DNA of 54,021 nt from Trichothermofontia sp964536415 (GTDB lineage: Bacteria; Cyanobacteriota; Cyanobacteriia; B231), in contig CAZHXN010000021.1 of NCBI GenBank assembly GCA_964536415.1, forward strand, positions 1 to 54,021. The letters are read 5' to 3'. Of this stretch, positions 1 to 8,044 are shown piece by piece. The notes beneath the pieces are model-generated. The model saw only the letters and a list, made by a program, of their open reading frames with translations. It ran no database searches and had not been told where the DNA came from. The translations under genes were made by a program, and so were the position numbers. The stretch's first letter is position 1, and every line of letters begins with the position of its first letter.

Positions 1-30
1 TAGGTAACTACACATCAAAGAGCCGAAACG

Positions 31-77
31 CTGAGTTTATGGTGGGGGGCGCGTAGCGCCCCCCACCATAAACTCAG
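31..77. repeat. Perfect 22-bp hairpin repeat, copy A
   Basis: The arms at 31-52 and 56-77 are perfect reverse complements of 22 bases, separated by a 3-base GTA loop. The stem centre is very GC-rich and the ends read CTGAGTTTATGG/CCATAAACTCAG. A degenerate copy with the same loop and the same GTTTATGGTG ends lies at 15421-15457. That makes it a dispersed palindromic (REP-like) element rather than a gene-specific terminator. No T-run follows on either strand. Confidence 0.85.
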
Positions 78-198
78 GAGAGCCGTCTTATCTTCATGGA
101 CACTCGGTCGTTCTGGGCAATATGACCAGTTCCCTCGTTTTCCCGTACAATACGAAAGAGCCTCTTTTGCCAATATCCATACCACTCCCGATACCACC

Positions 199-798
199 GT
201 GTCCCATTCGACTGATATCGTAACGCTGGCCCGCTGGATGGCGGCCGACTTCAGTAACCAAGAACAAGCCTTTGAGAATCCTCCCCTGTACGCCCACATT
301 CGGGTGTGTATGCGCCCATTACCCCCCACCCTGTTCCCTGGTGATGGCATTGGGCTGCTGGTCGAACAAGCCTACGATTACATGCTGACGCGGCCCTATC
401 GAATTCGGGCCTTAAACTTACAGGTGGTGGGTGATCATATTGAAATTGAAAACTATACCCTCAAGGATGAGGCCGCTTTTTATAACGCCACCCGTGAACC
501 GGCCCGACTCGAAACGTTAACCCCAGAACATTTTGACAAGCTTCCGGGCTGCAATATGATCACCGAGTGGACCGGGCAGAGTTTTAAGGGCTATGTGGAA
601 CCAGGGAAGGGGTGCATGGTGGTCCGCGATGGCCGTAGCACTTACCTGGATAGCACGTTTGAAATTGATGCCGATCGCTTTATCAGCCTCGATCGCGGAC
701 GGGACCCAGAGACGGATGAACACCTGTGGGGGTCGATCGCGGGGCCTTTTCACTTCGTGCGCTGGACCAGCTTTGCCGATGAAATTCCCAGTGGGTAA
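199..798 (+). CDS. CpcT/CpeT-family phycobilin lyase
   Basis: This 199-aa protein matches the CpcT/CpeT chromophore lyase family. It begins with the typical DIVTLARWMAADFSNQEQAF segment and has the conserved YAHIRVCMRPLP and EQAYDYMLTRPYR blocks. Family members attach phycocyanobilin to Cys-153-type sites of phycocyanin beta subunits in the cytosol, for phycobilisome assembly. Length agrees with the family (about 195-200 aa). The start is a GTG at 199, because no ATG lies upstream in frame and the family N-terminus fits here. ApcD, another phycobilisome gene, lies 1.2 kb downstream on the opposite strand. CpcT rather than CpeT is inferred from overall similarity; there are no phycoerythrin genes in view. 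Confidence 0.9.
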   Translation: MSHSTDIVTLARWMAADFSNQEQAFENPPLYAHIRVCMRPLPPTLFPGDGIGLLVEQAYDYMLTRPYRIRALNLQVVGDHIEIENYTLKDEAAFYNATREPARLETLTPEHFDKLPGCNMITEWTGQSFKGYVEPGKGCMVVRDGRSTYLDSTFEIDADRFISLDRGRDPETDEHLWGSIAGPFHFVRWTSFADEIPSG

Positions 799-1045
799 AT
801 TTGACGAGGTGGGCTGACGGCCTTTTGACCCAATTGACCCGAAGACAATAGCAGGTTGGTCACGATTCAATGGGTGAACCTTGCCTCGATTTCACCCATC
901 TGATGCCTGACCGATCAGTGTCCCAGAGTCGTGTACCTTCCTCACCACAACGGGTGATCCAATCGTAGGAAGCCCAGTCTCCCTGGTTGCTGCCATGATG
1001 AAAACAATCGAGATTGACCCATGATGAGCAACTAAGGAGAGAGGC

Positions 1046-1225
1046 ATGATGAATTGGCCAGTCGGACAACGTGTTCGCTGCGATCGTCAAGGCCAGACTG
1101 GTCATGACGGTAAGGTAACCATTAATGACGTCGGCAGCATTATTATTAGCTGCCCAGAAGACAATATGATCGTGGTTGGTACCGAGGAAAGCCTGAAACG
1201 GCTGGGTTGGCAGCCCGTCAGTTAA
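1046..1225 (+). CDS. Small conserved-looking protein, 59 aa
   Basis: An ATG at 1046 follows a good ribosome site (AAGGAGAGAGG at 1034-1044) and opens a 59-codon frame ending TAA at 1223-1225. The product begins MMNWPVGQRVRCDRQGQTG and is rich in beta-type residues. It has a VGQRV segment and a KVTINDVGSIIISC stretch, resembling a small SH3-like beta barrel. The function is unknown. It sits between cpcT and apcD and is read with cpcT, but the 247-base gap suggests its own promoter. The ribosome site and compact amino-acid composition support it as a real gene. Confidence 0.6.
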   Translation: MMNWPVGQRVRCDRQGQTGHDGKVTINDVGSIIISCPEDNMIVVGTEESLKRLGWQPVS

Positions 1226-1448
1226 GGGCTGATGGACGGATTGATCACCGAAGTTATTGATCGTGGGGGACTAAAAAGGTAGGGCACCACAGACCCTACC
1301 TTGTATGTCTAAGCGTTTCCTGAGATCGTCCTCAAAACCTTTATGTGAAAACCTTTTTACCTCCCGCTTCCCTACGGGCGAACCGCTGTGCCATCGAGTC
1401 CGCTCAGTCGCCGACGTACAGACAGGCGTGTGTTCAGGTAGAAACCGA

Positions 1449-1934
1449 CTATTCCATGTACTGCACCATGAAATCGAAGTAGGGGGCTGCTTCAGCGGCA
1501 TCTTCGGTACTGAGCAATTCCAGGGCTGCCGTTTTGAGGCAACGAATTGCTTCGGCCATGCCAGGGAGAGGAACGCCTAGGGAGTTGTACATTTCTCGCG
1601 CACCCACTAACCCGATCGTTTCGATCGGCTCCTTGTCACCGGCGAGGACCCCGTAGGTGGCTAGCCGCAGATACCAGCCAAAGTCACGGATGCACTGGTT
1701 GCGCTGCTTTTGACCGTAGGCATTGCCACCAGGGGCAATGAAGTCTGGGCGCTTCTGCCAGAGTTGCCGGGTGGCTTGTTGTACAATCTTTTTCTCATTC
1801 TCAGACAGCGTTGTCGCGATGCGGACCCGCTGCTCACCCGTTTCAAAAAATTTTTGGATGTTGGTGAGTTCGCCGATATTGGGGTAGCGAAGCTCATCGT
1901 CAGCTTTCAGGATGACTTGACTAACTACACTCAT
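1449..1934 (-). CDS. apcD: Allophycocyanin alpha-B subunit
   Basis: This is a 161-aa phycobiliprotein alpha-type subunit, exactly the family length. MSVVSQVILKADDELRYP at the N-terminus is diagnostic of ApcD rather than ApcA. Cys81 in the NQCIRDFGWYLRL motif is the phycocyanobilin attachment site, and GGNAYGQ and KEPIETIGLVG are conserved family blocks. ApcD is a long-wavelength terminal emitter of the phycobilisome core and passes energy mainly to photosystem I. The frame stays open 9 codons further upstream, but the family N-terminus fixes the start at 1934. No strong Shine-Dalgarno is seen. It stands alone, not in the apcABC cluster, as is usual for apcD. Confidence 0.96.
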   Translation of the reverse strand: MSVVSQVILKADDELRYPNIGELTNIQKFFETGEQRVRIATTLSENEKKIVQQATRQLWQKRPDFIAPGGNAYGQKQRNQCIRDFGWYLRLATYGVLAGDKEPIETIGLVGAREMYNSLGVPLPGMAEAIRCLKTAALELLSTEDAAEAAPYFDFMVQYME

Positions 1935-2215
1935 GATTACGGGGATGCGTTGAATATACACCTTAGTAGTTTAGCGACTCTCTGGATCAGATTCTCATTT
2001 AATTGGGCAATCCGATGACTTTCTCCCCCGACCTGCTGCCTCTGTCTCACCCATCAATCCGCTTAAAAGCCCAACAGTAGCCTATTAATCGCCACTCAAC
2101 CTAGCTGAGAGAACTTTACAAAAGTTAAGATTTACAATGCCCTTTCCTGTCCACGATTCCCTTAGAGTCAGCGTAATCAGCACTTCCGAAGACAGGGTAC
2201 TCCGGAGACAGCAGG

Positions 2216-3571
2216 ATGGCACAGTGGCAGCAAGGACAAGTGGTAGAGGTAACGATCGTCGATCTCAATGATCAAGGGGCTGGGGTAGGACGGTTAGACA
2301 ACTGGGTGGTCTTTGTGCCGGACACGGTCCCTGGCGATTGCGTCCAGGTGCGCCTAGTCCAGGTGAAACGCCAGTATGGCTACGGTCGACTCCAACAGGT
2401 GATCACACCTTCGCCCGATCGCTGCCGACCTGCCTGCATCGTTGCCGACAAGTGTGGTGGGTGTCAGTGGCAAACCGTGACCTACGAACGTCAGTTAGCA
2501 GCCAAGCAAAATCAGGTCATCCAAGCCCTGCAACGCCTAGCTGCGATCCCGGTGCCCGCCGTGGAACCCATCCTAGCGGCTGCCCATCCCTTGGGCTATC
2601 GCAATAAGGCCACCTATCCCCTGCGGCGTTCGGCCACGGGCCAGGTGCAAGCGGGCTATTACCGCAAAGGGAGCCATCGGTTGATCAATTTAAATCAATG
2701 TCCAGTACAGGACCCTAGATTGGACCCCTTGCTCGCCGCGATTAAACAGGATCTGACTGCTCAGGGGTGGTCAGTCTACGATGAGGCGACGCACCAGGGC
2801 ACGTTGCGTCACCTCGCCCTCCGCATCGGTCGGCGCACGGGGGAAATACTGCTGACGCTGGTGGTGCGTGATTATGAGTTACCTAATCTGGAAACTCAGG
2901 TTTGCACCTGGTTGCAGCGCTACCCCACGTTAGTGGGGGTGTGTTTAAACTATAATCCCGATCGCACCAACGTCATTTTTGGGGAAGATACTGCCTGTGT
3001 GGCCGGACGATCATACCTGTATGAGGAATTTGCAGGGTTACGGTTTCGGGTGGAACCCCCTACGTTTTTCCAGGTTTACACCGAGCAAGCCGAGCAATTA
3101 TTCCTTAAGCTATGCGATCGCCTGCCGCTGACGGGTAATGAGATTCTCATTGATGCCTACTGCGGGGTGGGGAGTTTTACCCTGCCGTTGGCCCAACGGG
3201 TGCAACAGGCGATCGGGTTAGAAGTCTCCGCTGTTGCGATCGCCCAGGCCCGCATGAATGCGGCGGAGAACCGAATTACCAACGTGAGTTTTCAGGTGGG
3301 ACGGGTGGAAGACTTGTTGCCGCAATTAACCGTTCCGCCGGATATAGTGTGGCTAGATCCGCCCCGAAAGGGCTGCGATCGCCAGGTTGTGGACACCCTC
3401 CTCACCCTCAGACCGCAACATATTGTCTATATCAGTTGCAAGCCTGCCACCCTCGCACGGGATCTCAAACATCTCTGTCAAGAAGGCAGGTATCAGGTCC
3501 AGTGGGTCCAACCGGCAGATTTCTTCCCCCAAACTCCCCACGTTGAGTGCGCCGTGTGGTTAAAGCGGTGA
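2216..3571 (+). CDS. rlmD: 23S rRNA (uracil-5-)-methyltransferase RlmD
   Basis: This 451-aa protein has an N-terminal TRAM domain (about residues 4-60), then a four-Cys iron-sulfur motif around residues 74-88 (CRPAC...CGGCQW). A Rossmann SAM-binding domain follows, with DAYCGVGSFTLPLA. The motif ISCKPATLARDL places the catalytic Cys at residue 408, as in RumA/RlmD. It methylates C5 of a uracil in 23S rRNA (U1939 in E. coli) and acts in the cytosol during ribosome maturation. TrmA-type tRNA methyltransferases are related but lack the cluster and TRAM domain. The ATG at 2216 follows GGAGACAGCAGG. Confidence 0.92.
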   Translation: MAQWQQGQVVEVTIVDLNDQGAGVGRLDNWVVFVPDTVPGDCVQVRLVQVKRQYGYGRLQQVITPSPDRCRPACIVADKCGGCQWQTVTYERQLAAKQNQVIQALQRLAAIPVPAVEPILAAAHPLGYRNKATYPLRRSATGQVQAGYYRKGSHRLINLNQCPVQDPRLDPLLAAIKQDLTAQGWSVYDEATHQGTLRHLALRIGRRTGEILLTLVVRDYELPNLETQVCTWLQRYPTLVGVCLNYNPDRTNVIFGEDTACVAGRSYLYEEFAGLRFRVEPPTFFQVYTEQAEQLFLKLCDRLPLTGNEILIDAYCGVGSFTLPLAQRVQQAIGLEVSAVAIAQARMNAAENRITNVSFQVGRVEDLLPQLTVPPDIVWLDPPRKGCDRQVVDTLLTLRPQHIVYISCKPATLARDLKHLCQEGRYQVQWVQPADFFPQTPHVECAVWLKR

Positions 3572-3625
3572 TTGAGGCTCTGGAACGATCATCCCAGGCT
3601 GCTAGCAGCCTATCTTCTCACCACC

Positions 3626-4291
3626 ATGCTGATCAAAATTCCGGATGTACTCACTGCTGATGAGCTTCAGCAAATTACCGATACACTGGCCACGGCTGAA
3701 TTTATTGATGGCAAACTGAGTGCGGGCTGGCACGCCAGACAGGTAAAACATAACCAACAGTTAAAGTCAGAAACAGCGACAGCAGGTAGTCTCAAAGCAA
3801 TTCTTCAGCAGGCCCTCGATCGCCATGCCCTGTTTCAGTGTGCTGTGCGGCCCCGCTTAATTCATTCCATCCTGTTCAGCCGCTACGACGTGGGTATGTC
3901 CTATGGCCGCCATACGGATAATGCCCTTATGGGCAAGCAGGCATTTTGGCGATCAGATGTCTCGTTTACTGTTTTTCTCAACGATGACTATGAGGGGGGA
4001 GAATTAGTCATTGAAGGGGTTGATGATGAACAAGCCTATAAGTTAAAGGCAGGCGCAGCGATCGTCTATTATCCCGCTTCTACTCTGCATCGAGTAGACC
4101 CGGTCACCCAGGGAACACGGCTAGTGGGAGTGGGTTAGGTGCAAAGCCTAATTCGCGATCCCGCCCAGCGGGAATTATTGTTTGAACTGGATACCGTCCG
4201 GCGCAGTCTCTTTGCCCAAGCCGGGAAAAGCACTGAGTTTGATCTGCTGTCTAAAAGTGTTGCGAATTTGTTGAGAATGTGGGCAGAATAA
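3626..4291 (+). pseudogene. PKHD-type Fe(II)/2OG hydroxylase, broken by TAG
   Basis: The gene encodes a PiuC/YbiX-type dioxygenase. From MLIKIPDVLTADELQQI it runs to an in-frame TAG at codon 171 (4136-4138). Reading through gives VQSLIRDPAQRELLFELD and continues in the same frame to TAA at 4289-4291, for a total of 221 codons before the stop, close to the family's roughly 226 aa. E. coli YbiX has a Trp immediately before IQS, so the amber codon replaces a conserved TGG by one base change. The iron ligands His96, Asp98 and His155 and the 2OG-binding Arg165 all lie before the stop; the C-terminal helical region is lost. Homologues lie near TonB iron receptors, but none is seen here. Sequencing error cannot be excluded. 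Confidence 0.85.
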
Positions 4292-4617
4292 TCACACCTT
4301 CGATATTATCTGGACAATGGAATCTCCAAATGTTCCCAATTGCGATCGTTAATTTGTTTTCATTCACATGACCTATTGACAGGATGCGGAAGGGCGGCTA
4401 ACGGAATTGGCAGCGTTGCCCGGTCCGATGTATTCCGATTGATTTCGATGATACGGTAGGCTTGTCCGTCGGCGCGGCGGCTACATCGATGATTTTAGCC
4501 ATTAGCCAACACTGTCGGGAGTCTTAGAATTACACTGAAGATTAGGAACACCCATTACTTGGGTTTTATCACAGGGCTAACGACCTGATCGTCCTACATA
4601 CAGCCAACATAATCTCC
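4292..4617. other. Intergenic stretch with possible decayed coding
   Basis: No convincing gene is seen in these 326 bases. Around 4381-4506 two overlapping plus-strand frames look protein-like: one reads DAEGRLTELAALPGPMYSD and the other PIDFDDTVGLSVGAA with a stop at about 4527. A single frameshift would join them. This could be the tail of a lost gene of about 50 residues. I do not recognise the family, and chance is possible. Confidence 0.3.
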
Positions 4618-6123
4618 ATGTCTGATTTACTTTTCTCGACCTCACCGCAGCAGTATTCTGATTGGTTCTATCGGCTAGCCAATGCGGGGGGAGGGTTATC
4701 CGCTGTACCCGATGGGATGCGGCGACGGGCACAGCAGGCCACTGGGGAGGTAGCGATCGATGCCCTGTTGGGGCGTCAGGCCAATGGGGAAGTGGCCCGT
4801 CAAAACATTGGGCCAGGGGGCACCCTCACCTTTAGCTTCGTCACCGCAGCAACAGCGGCTTCCTATCCAGCGGCTGAGAATGAAACCAATATTCGGGAAG
4901 TGAATGGGCAGATTAAGGAAAATGTGCGGGAAATCCTGCGCAGTGTGTTTGGGGCGGTTTTACCCCTGACCTTTGTCGAAGTACCGGACTCGCCAGCCAG
5001 CCAAATTCGCATCATGTTTTCCGATGGGCCAGGACCACAGGGCAATGCTTATAGCTATTATCCTGGCACCCCAGAAGTCGGGGGATCGATCCACCTACAG
5101 GCCAACAATGAACAGGATGCGATCACCGCCTATTCCAGTGGGCCGGGGAGTTTTGGCTATCTCACCCTTATTCATGAACTGGGTCATGCCCTAGGGCTGA
5201 AACATCCCGGCAACTACAACGCGATCGAGGATGGCGACAGCGAGATCGAACCCCCGTTCCTAAGCTTCGATCTGGATAATACCCGCAATACGGTCATGTC
5301 CTATAACCCGGATCTAACGGATTTGGAACCCAGTACCCTCATGGCCTACGACATTCGGGCGTTGCAATTTCTCTACGGTGCCCGCACAGATTTTGCGGCG
5401 GGGGATACGGTCTACCGCTTTGATGGCAATACGTTTCCCTCAGCGCTCCAGACCCTTTGGGATGGAGGCGGCACCGATACCCTCGACTTTACAGCCCTGC
5501 CGGGGGGAGACTACCTGTTTGATATGCGCCCAGGGGGCCTCTCAACGAGTCGATCGGCAGCAGCGGCGATCGCGTATGAGGCCACATCGGACGCCAGTAG
5601 CACCGAATATCGGACCTTTAGCTATGGGCGGGTGATTGCGTTTAATGTGACGATCGAAAATCTCTTCGGCTCATCGAGCCGCGATGAGATCACGGGGAAC
5701 GATGCTACGAATCTGATTGTCGGCGGGCAGGGGGATGACACGATTATCGGCAACCGGGGATCAGATACGCTGCGAGGGGGGAAGGGGAATGACCTGATCC
5801 GAGGTGGGAAAGGGCTGGATGTGATTTTGGGCGATGATGGCGATGATACCCTCTGGGGCGATCGCGGTGCGGATACACTCACAGGCGGTGCCGGCAATGA
5901 TCTCTTTGTTCTGGAAGCCGGTCGGGGGCCGGATACGATCACGGATTTTCAACCGGGGAGCGATCGTCTGGGATTAGCCAATGGGTTGCCGTTTGATCAA
6001 CTGCGTATCACCGGGATAGAGGGCGGCACATTAGTGCAATTGGCAAGCAATGGGGCAGACATTGCCCGACTCCTGGGGATCACACCGGACGGAATTTCGG
6101 CTGGCAATTTTATCCTGGTTTAA
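4618..6123 (+). CDS. Serralysin-like RTX zinc metalloprotease (M10)
   Basis: This is a 501-aa secreted-type protease. The zinc-binding motif HELGHALGLKH is at residues 186-196 and the Met-turn TVMSYN has Met227, which together define the M10/serralysin clan. About residues 360-445 carry glycine- and aspartate-rich RTX nonapeptides (GGQGDDTI, GGKGNDLI, GDDGDDTLWGD, GGAGNDLF), which bind calcium. The C-terminus resembles the peptidase M10 C-terminal domain (TITDFQPGSDRL). There is no N-terminal signal peptide, so export by a type I system through the C-terminus is inferred; no ABC, HlyD or TolC genes are in the window. It appears monocistronic. Confidence 0.9.
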   Translation: MSDLLFSTSPQQYSDWFYRLANAGGGLSAVPDGMRRRAQQATGEVAIDALLGRQANGEVARQNIGPGGTLTFSFVTAATAASYPAAENETNIREVNGQIKENVREILRSVFGAVLPLTFVEVPDSPASQIRIMFSDGPGPQGNAYSYYPGTPEVGGSIHLQANNEQDAITAYSSGPGSFGYLTLIHELGHALGLKHPGNYNAIEDGDSEIEPPFLSFDLDNTRNTVMSYNPDLTDLEPSTLMAYDIRALQFLYGARTDFAAGDTVYRFDGNTFPSALQTLWDGGGTDTLDFTALPGGDYLFDMRPGGLSTSRSAAAAIAYEATSDASSTEYRTFSYGRVIAFNVTIENLFGSSSRDEITGNDATNLIVGGQGDDTIIGNRGSDTLRGGKGNDLIRGGKGLDVILGDDGDDTLWGDRGADTLTGGAGNDLFVLEAGRGPDTITDFQPGSDRLGLANGLPFDQLRITGIEGGTLVQLASNGADIARLLGITPDGISAGNFILV

Positions 6124-6164
6124 CTGGGAAATGTCCCGTTCTCTGGGGGAAAAGCGATTTGTTA

Positions 6165-7250
6165 TTAGGAGGCCACGATCGAAGACCCCTGGGGTTTGGC
6201 AAAAATCATGCGGCCTGCCGACGTTTGCAGGGCACCGGTGACCACGACCTGAAGTTCGTGGCCAATATGGACACTGCCCTCCTCCACCACCACCATCGTG
6301 CCATCGTCCAGATAGCCCACCCCTTGGGCGGGTTCCTTCCCCCCCTTGAGGATTTTCAGGTTGAGGTTATCACCCGGTAAATAAGTGGGTCGTAGGGATT
6401 GGGCCAAGTCGTTAATATTGAGCACGACTACCCGTTGCAACGTTGCTACCTTATTCAGGTTGTAATCATTGGTCAGTAAGGTCGCATTCAATTCCTGGGC
6501 CAGCCGTACCAGTTTGGCATCCACCGTGGGGATGTCTTCATAATCAGCGGAATGGATGACGATGCGATCGGGATAGGTTTCCTTCATCTGTTTGAGGATA
6601 TCCAGCCCACGCCGTCCGCGCACCCGTTTCTGCTCATTGGAGGCATCCGCCACCTGCTGCAACTCCTGCAACACAAACTGGGGAACCAGGATTTGGCCCT
6701 CTAAAAAGCCCGTATCCAGCAAAACCTCGACCCGACCATCAATAATGCAACTCGTATCGAGGATTTTGGTACAGGCGGGTTTGAGGGTTCCCTCCGCCAC
6801 CAGCATGGTTTCCACCGAGTGGGGGTTGATCAGCCGCAGCAGGGTCCGGCCATGAATATCGGCCAACGTCATGCCGGAAAATCCAAACATGATGCTGCCT
6901 AAAATGGCCGCAAGGGGTTTGATAAAGGCCAACTCCCAGGGGATGGGCAACAGGAATAGGGGAGCCAGCGTCAGGTTCGCCACCAGCAGACCCAGCACCA
7001 GCCCCACCGCCCGACTCAGGAGCATATCCACCGGCATTTCCCTGGCCTGTCGTTCCAGGCGACGATAGCCCGTTTGGATCGCGAGTCCCGTGACTCCACC
7101 AACCAGGGCCAAGAACCCTGCCAGGACAAGGCGCAGCCCTTCCTGATTGTTCACTTGTTCAAGGGCACCTGTGGGTAAAAAGTCGATCCCGTAGTAACCG
7201 ACACCGGCCCCGGCCAGGATGAAGATGACAACAATTATGGCGTCTAACAT
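6165..7250 (-). CDS. PIN/TRAM domain membrane protein (YacL-like)
   Basis: This 361-aa protein has about four hydrophobic segments in residues 1-130. A PIN ribonuclease domain follows, beginning ILDTSCIIDGR with Asp165 as the first acidic metal ligand and continuing to LLTNDYNLNKVA near residue 255. A C-terminal TRAM domain covers about residues 285-345 (GKEPAQGVGYLDDGTMVVVEEG). The order membrane segments-PIN-TRAM is that of Bacillus YacL and its cyanobacterial homologues. A membrane-anchored RNase role is predicted from the fold, and no substrate is known. The start ATG is at 7250, with AGGAG-like sequence upstream. Confidence 0.88.
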   Translation of the reverse strand: MLDAIIVVIFILAGAGVGYYGIDFLPTGALEQVNNQEGLRLVLAGFLALVGGVTGLAIQTGYRRLERQAREMPVDMLLSRAVGLVLGLLVANLTLAPLFLLPIPWELAFIKPLAAILGSIMFGFSGMTLADIHGRTLLRLINPHSVETMLVAEGTLKPACTKILDTSCIIDGRVEVLLDTGFLEGQILVPQFVLQELQQVADASNEQKRVRGRRGLDILKQMKETYPDRIVIHSADYEDIPTVDAKLVRLAQELNATLLTNDYNLNKVATLQRVVVLNINDLAQSLRPTYLPGDNLNLKILKGGKEPAQGVGYLDDGTMVVVEEGSVHIGHELQVVVTGALQTSAGRMIFAKPQGSSIVAS

Positions 7251-7385
7251 GGTTGTTGACCTGCCAGGAGAACTCTATGACCGCGCTGAGCGGCGATCGC
7301 ATGGCCCCATTATATAAGACCCGATTATTTAAGACCCTGGCCCCAGTTGTCGGTTATCAGGGCTTGGCTGACCCCGTGGAACCGT

Positions 7386-7958
7386 TTAGGCAGCTTCTCC
7401 CTCCGCCGCGATCGCCCGCTCCTTATCCAGCCGACGCTTGCGGGCATAGAGTTGAATCGTGACCGCCATCAGGATCACGAGGCCAAAAATGACCCAGGCG
7501 GTGAGGTCAGTGGGCAAACTATTTTTAAAGATGGCCAGCATCACGATGACCACCAACAGGACCGTGGGCGCCTCATTGAGGGCACGCAGTTGTTGACTGG
7601 ACCAGTTGCAGGTCCCGGCCTGCAGGCGACGCATGAGGTAGCCGCAGTAGAAGTGATAGGCCAGTAACAGGGCAACAAACCCCAGCTTGGCGTGCAGCCA
7701 GCCCAACTTCAGTAACTCCGGTTCTGTCACCAGCAGCCCGATCGCCATCGCTACAGTAACCAGCATTCCGGGTGTCGTGATGATGTTATAGAGCCGCTTT
7801 TCCATGAGCGTGTATTGTTTTTTGAGGATGGAGCAGGCAGGTTCCGGTTCCTGCTCAGCTTCCACGTGGTAGATGAACAAGCGGACCAGGTAGAATAAGC
7901 CGGCGAACCAAACGACAACCCCAATTACGTGAAACGCCTTATACCACAAATAAGCCAT
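7386..7958 (-). CDS. hemJ: Protoporphyrinogen IX oxidase HemJ
   Basis: This 190-aa membrane protein is of the UPF0093/HemJ family. It begins MAYLWYKAFHVIGVVVWFAGLFYLVRLF; the His near residue 10 is a known heme-binding position. LMEKRLYNIITTPGM, WLHAKLGFVALLLAYH and NEAPTVLL are conserved blocks. Four or so transmembrane helices are visible. HemJ oxidises protoporphyrinogen IX to protoporphyrin IX, the last step common to heme and chlorophyll synthesis in most cyanobacteria. The C-terminal tail is basic (ARKRRLDKERA). It sits alone between the PIN-TRAM gene and dnaE, all on the minus strand. Confidence 0.93.
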   Translation of the reverse strand: MAYLWYKAFHVIGVVVWFAGLFYLVRLFIYHVEAEQEPEPACSILKKQYTLMEKRLYNIITTPGMLVTVAMAIGLLVTEPELLKLGWLHAKLGFVALLLAYHFYCGYLMRRLQAGTCNWSSQQLRALNEAPTVLLVVIVMLAIFKNSLPTDLTAWVIFGLVILMAVTIQLYARKRRLDKERAIAAEGEAA

Positions 7959-8044
7959 ACGCTTTAAATCCTGAAGATGACATCCCCTATCGTACTGGAT
8001 GCAGTTAGGGCCAAGGAAAGCATTTGCTGACTCTTCCTAGCTCG

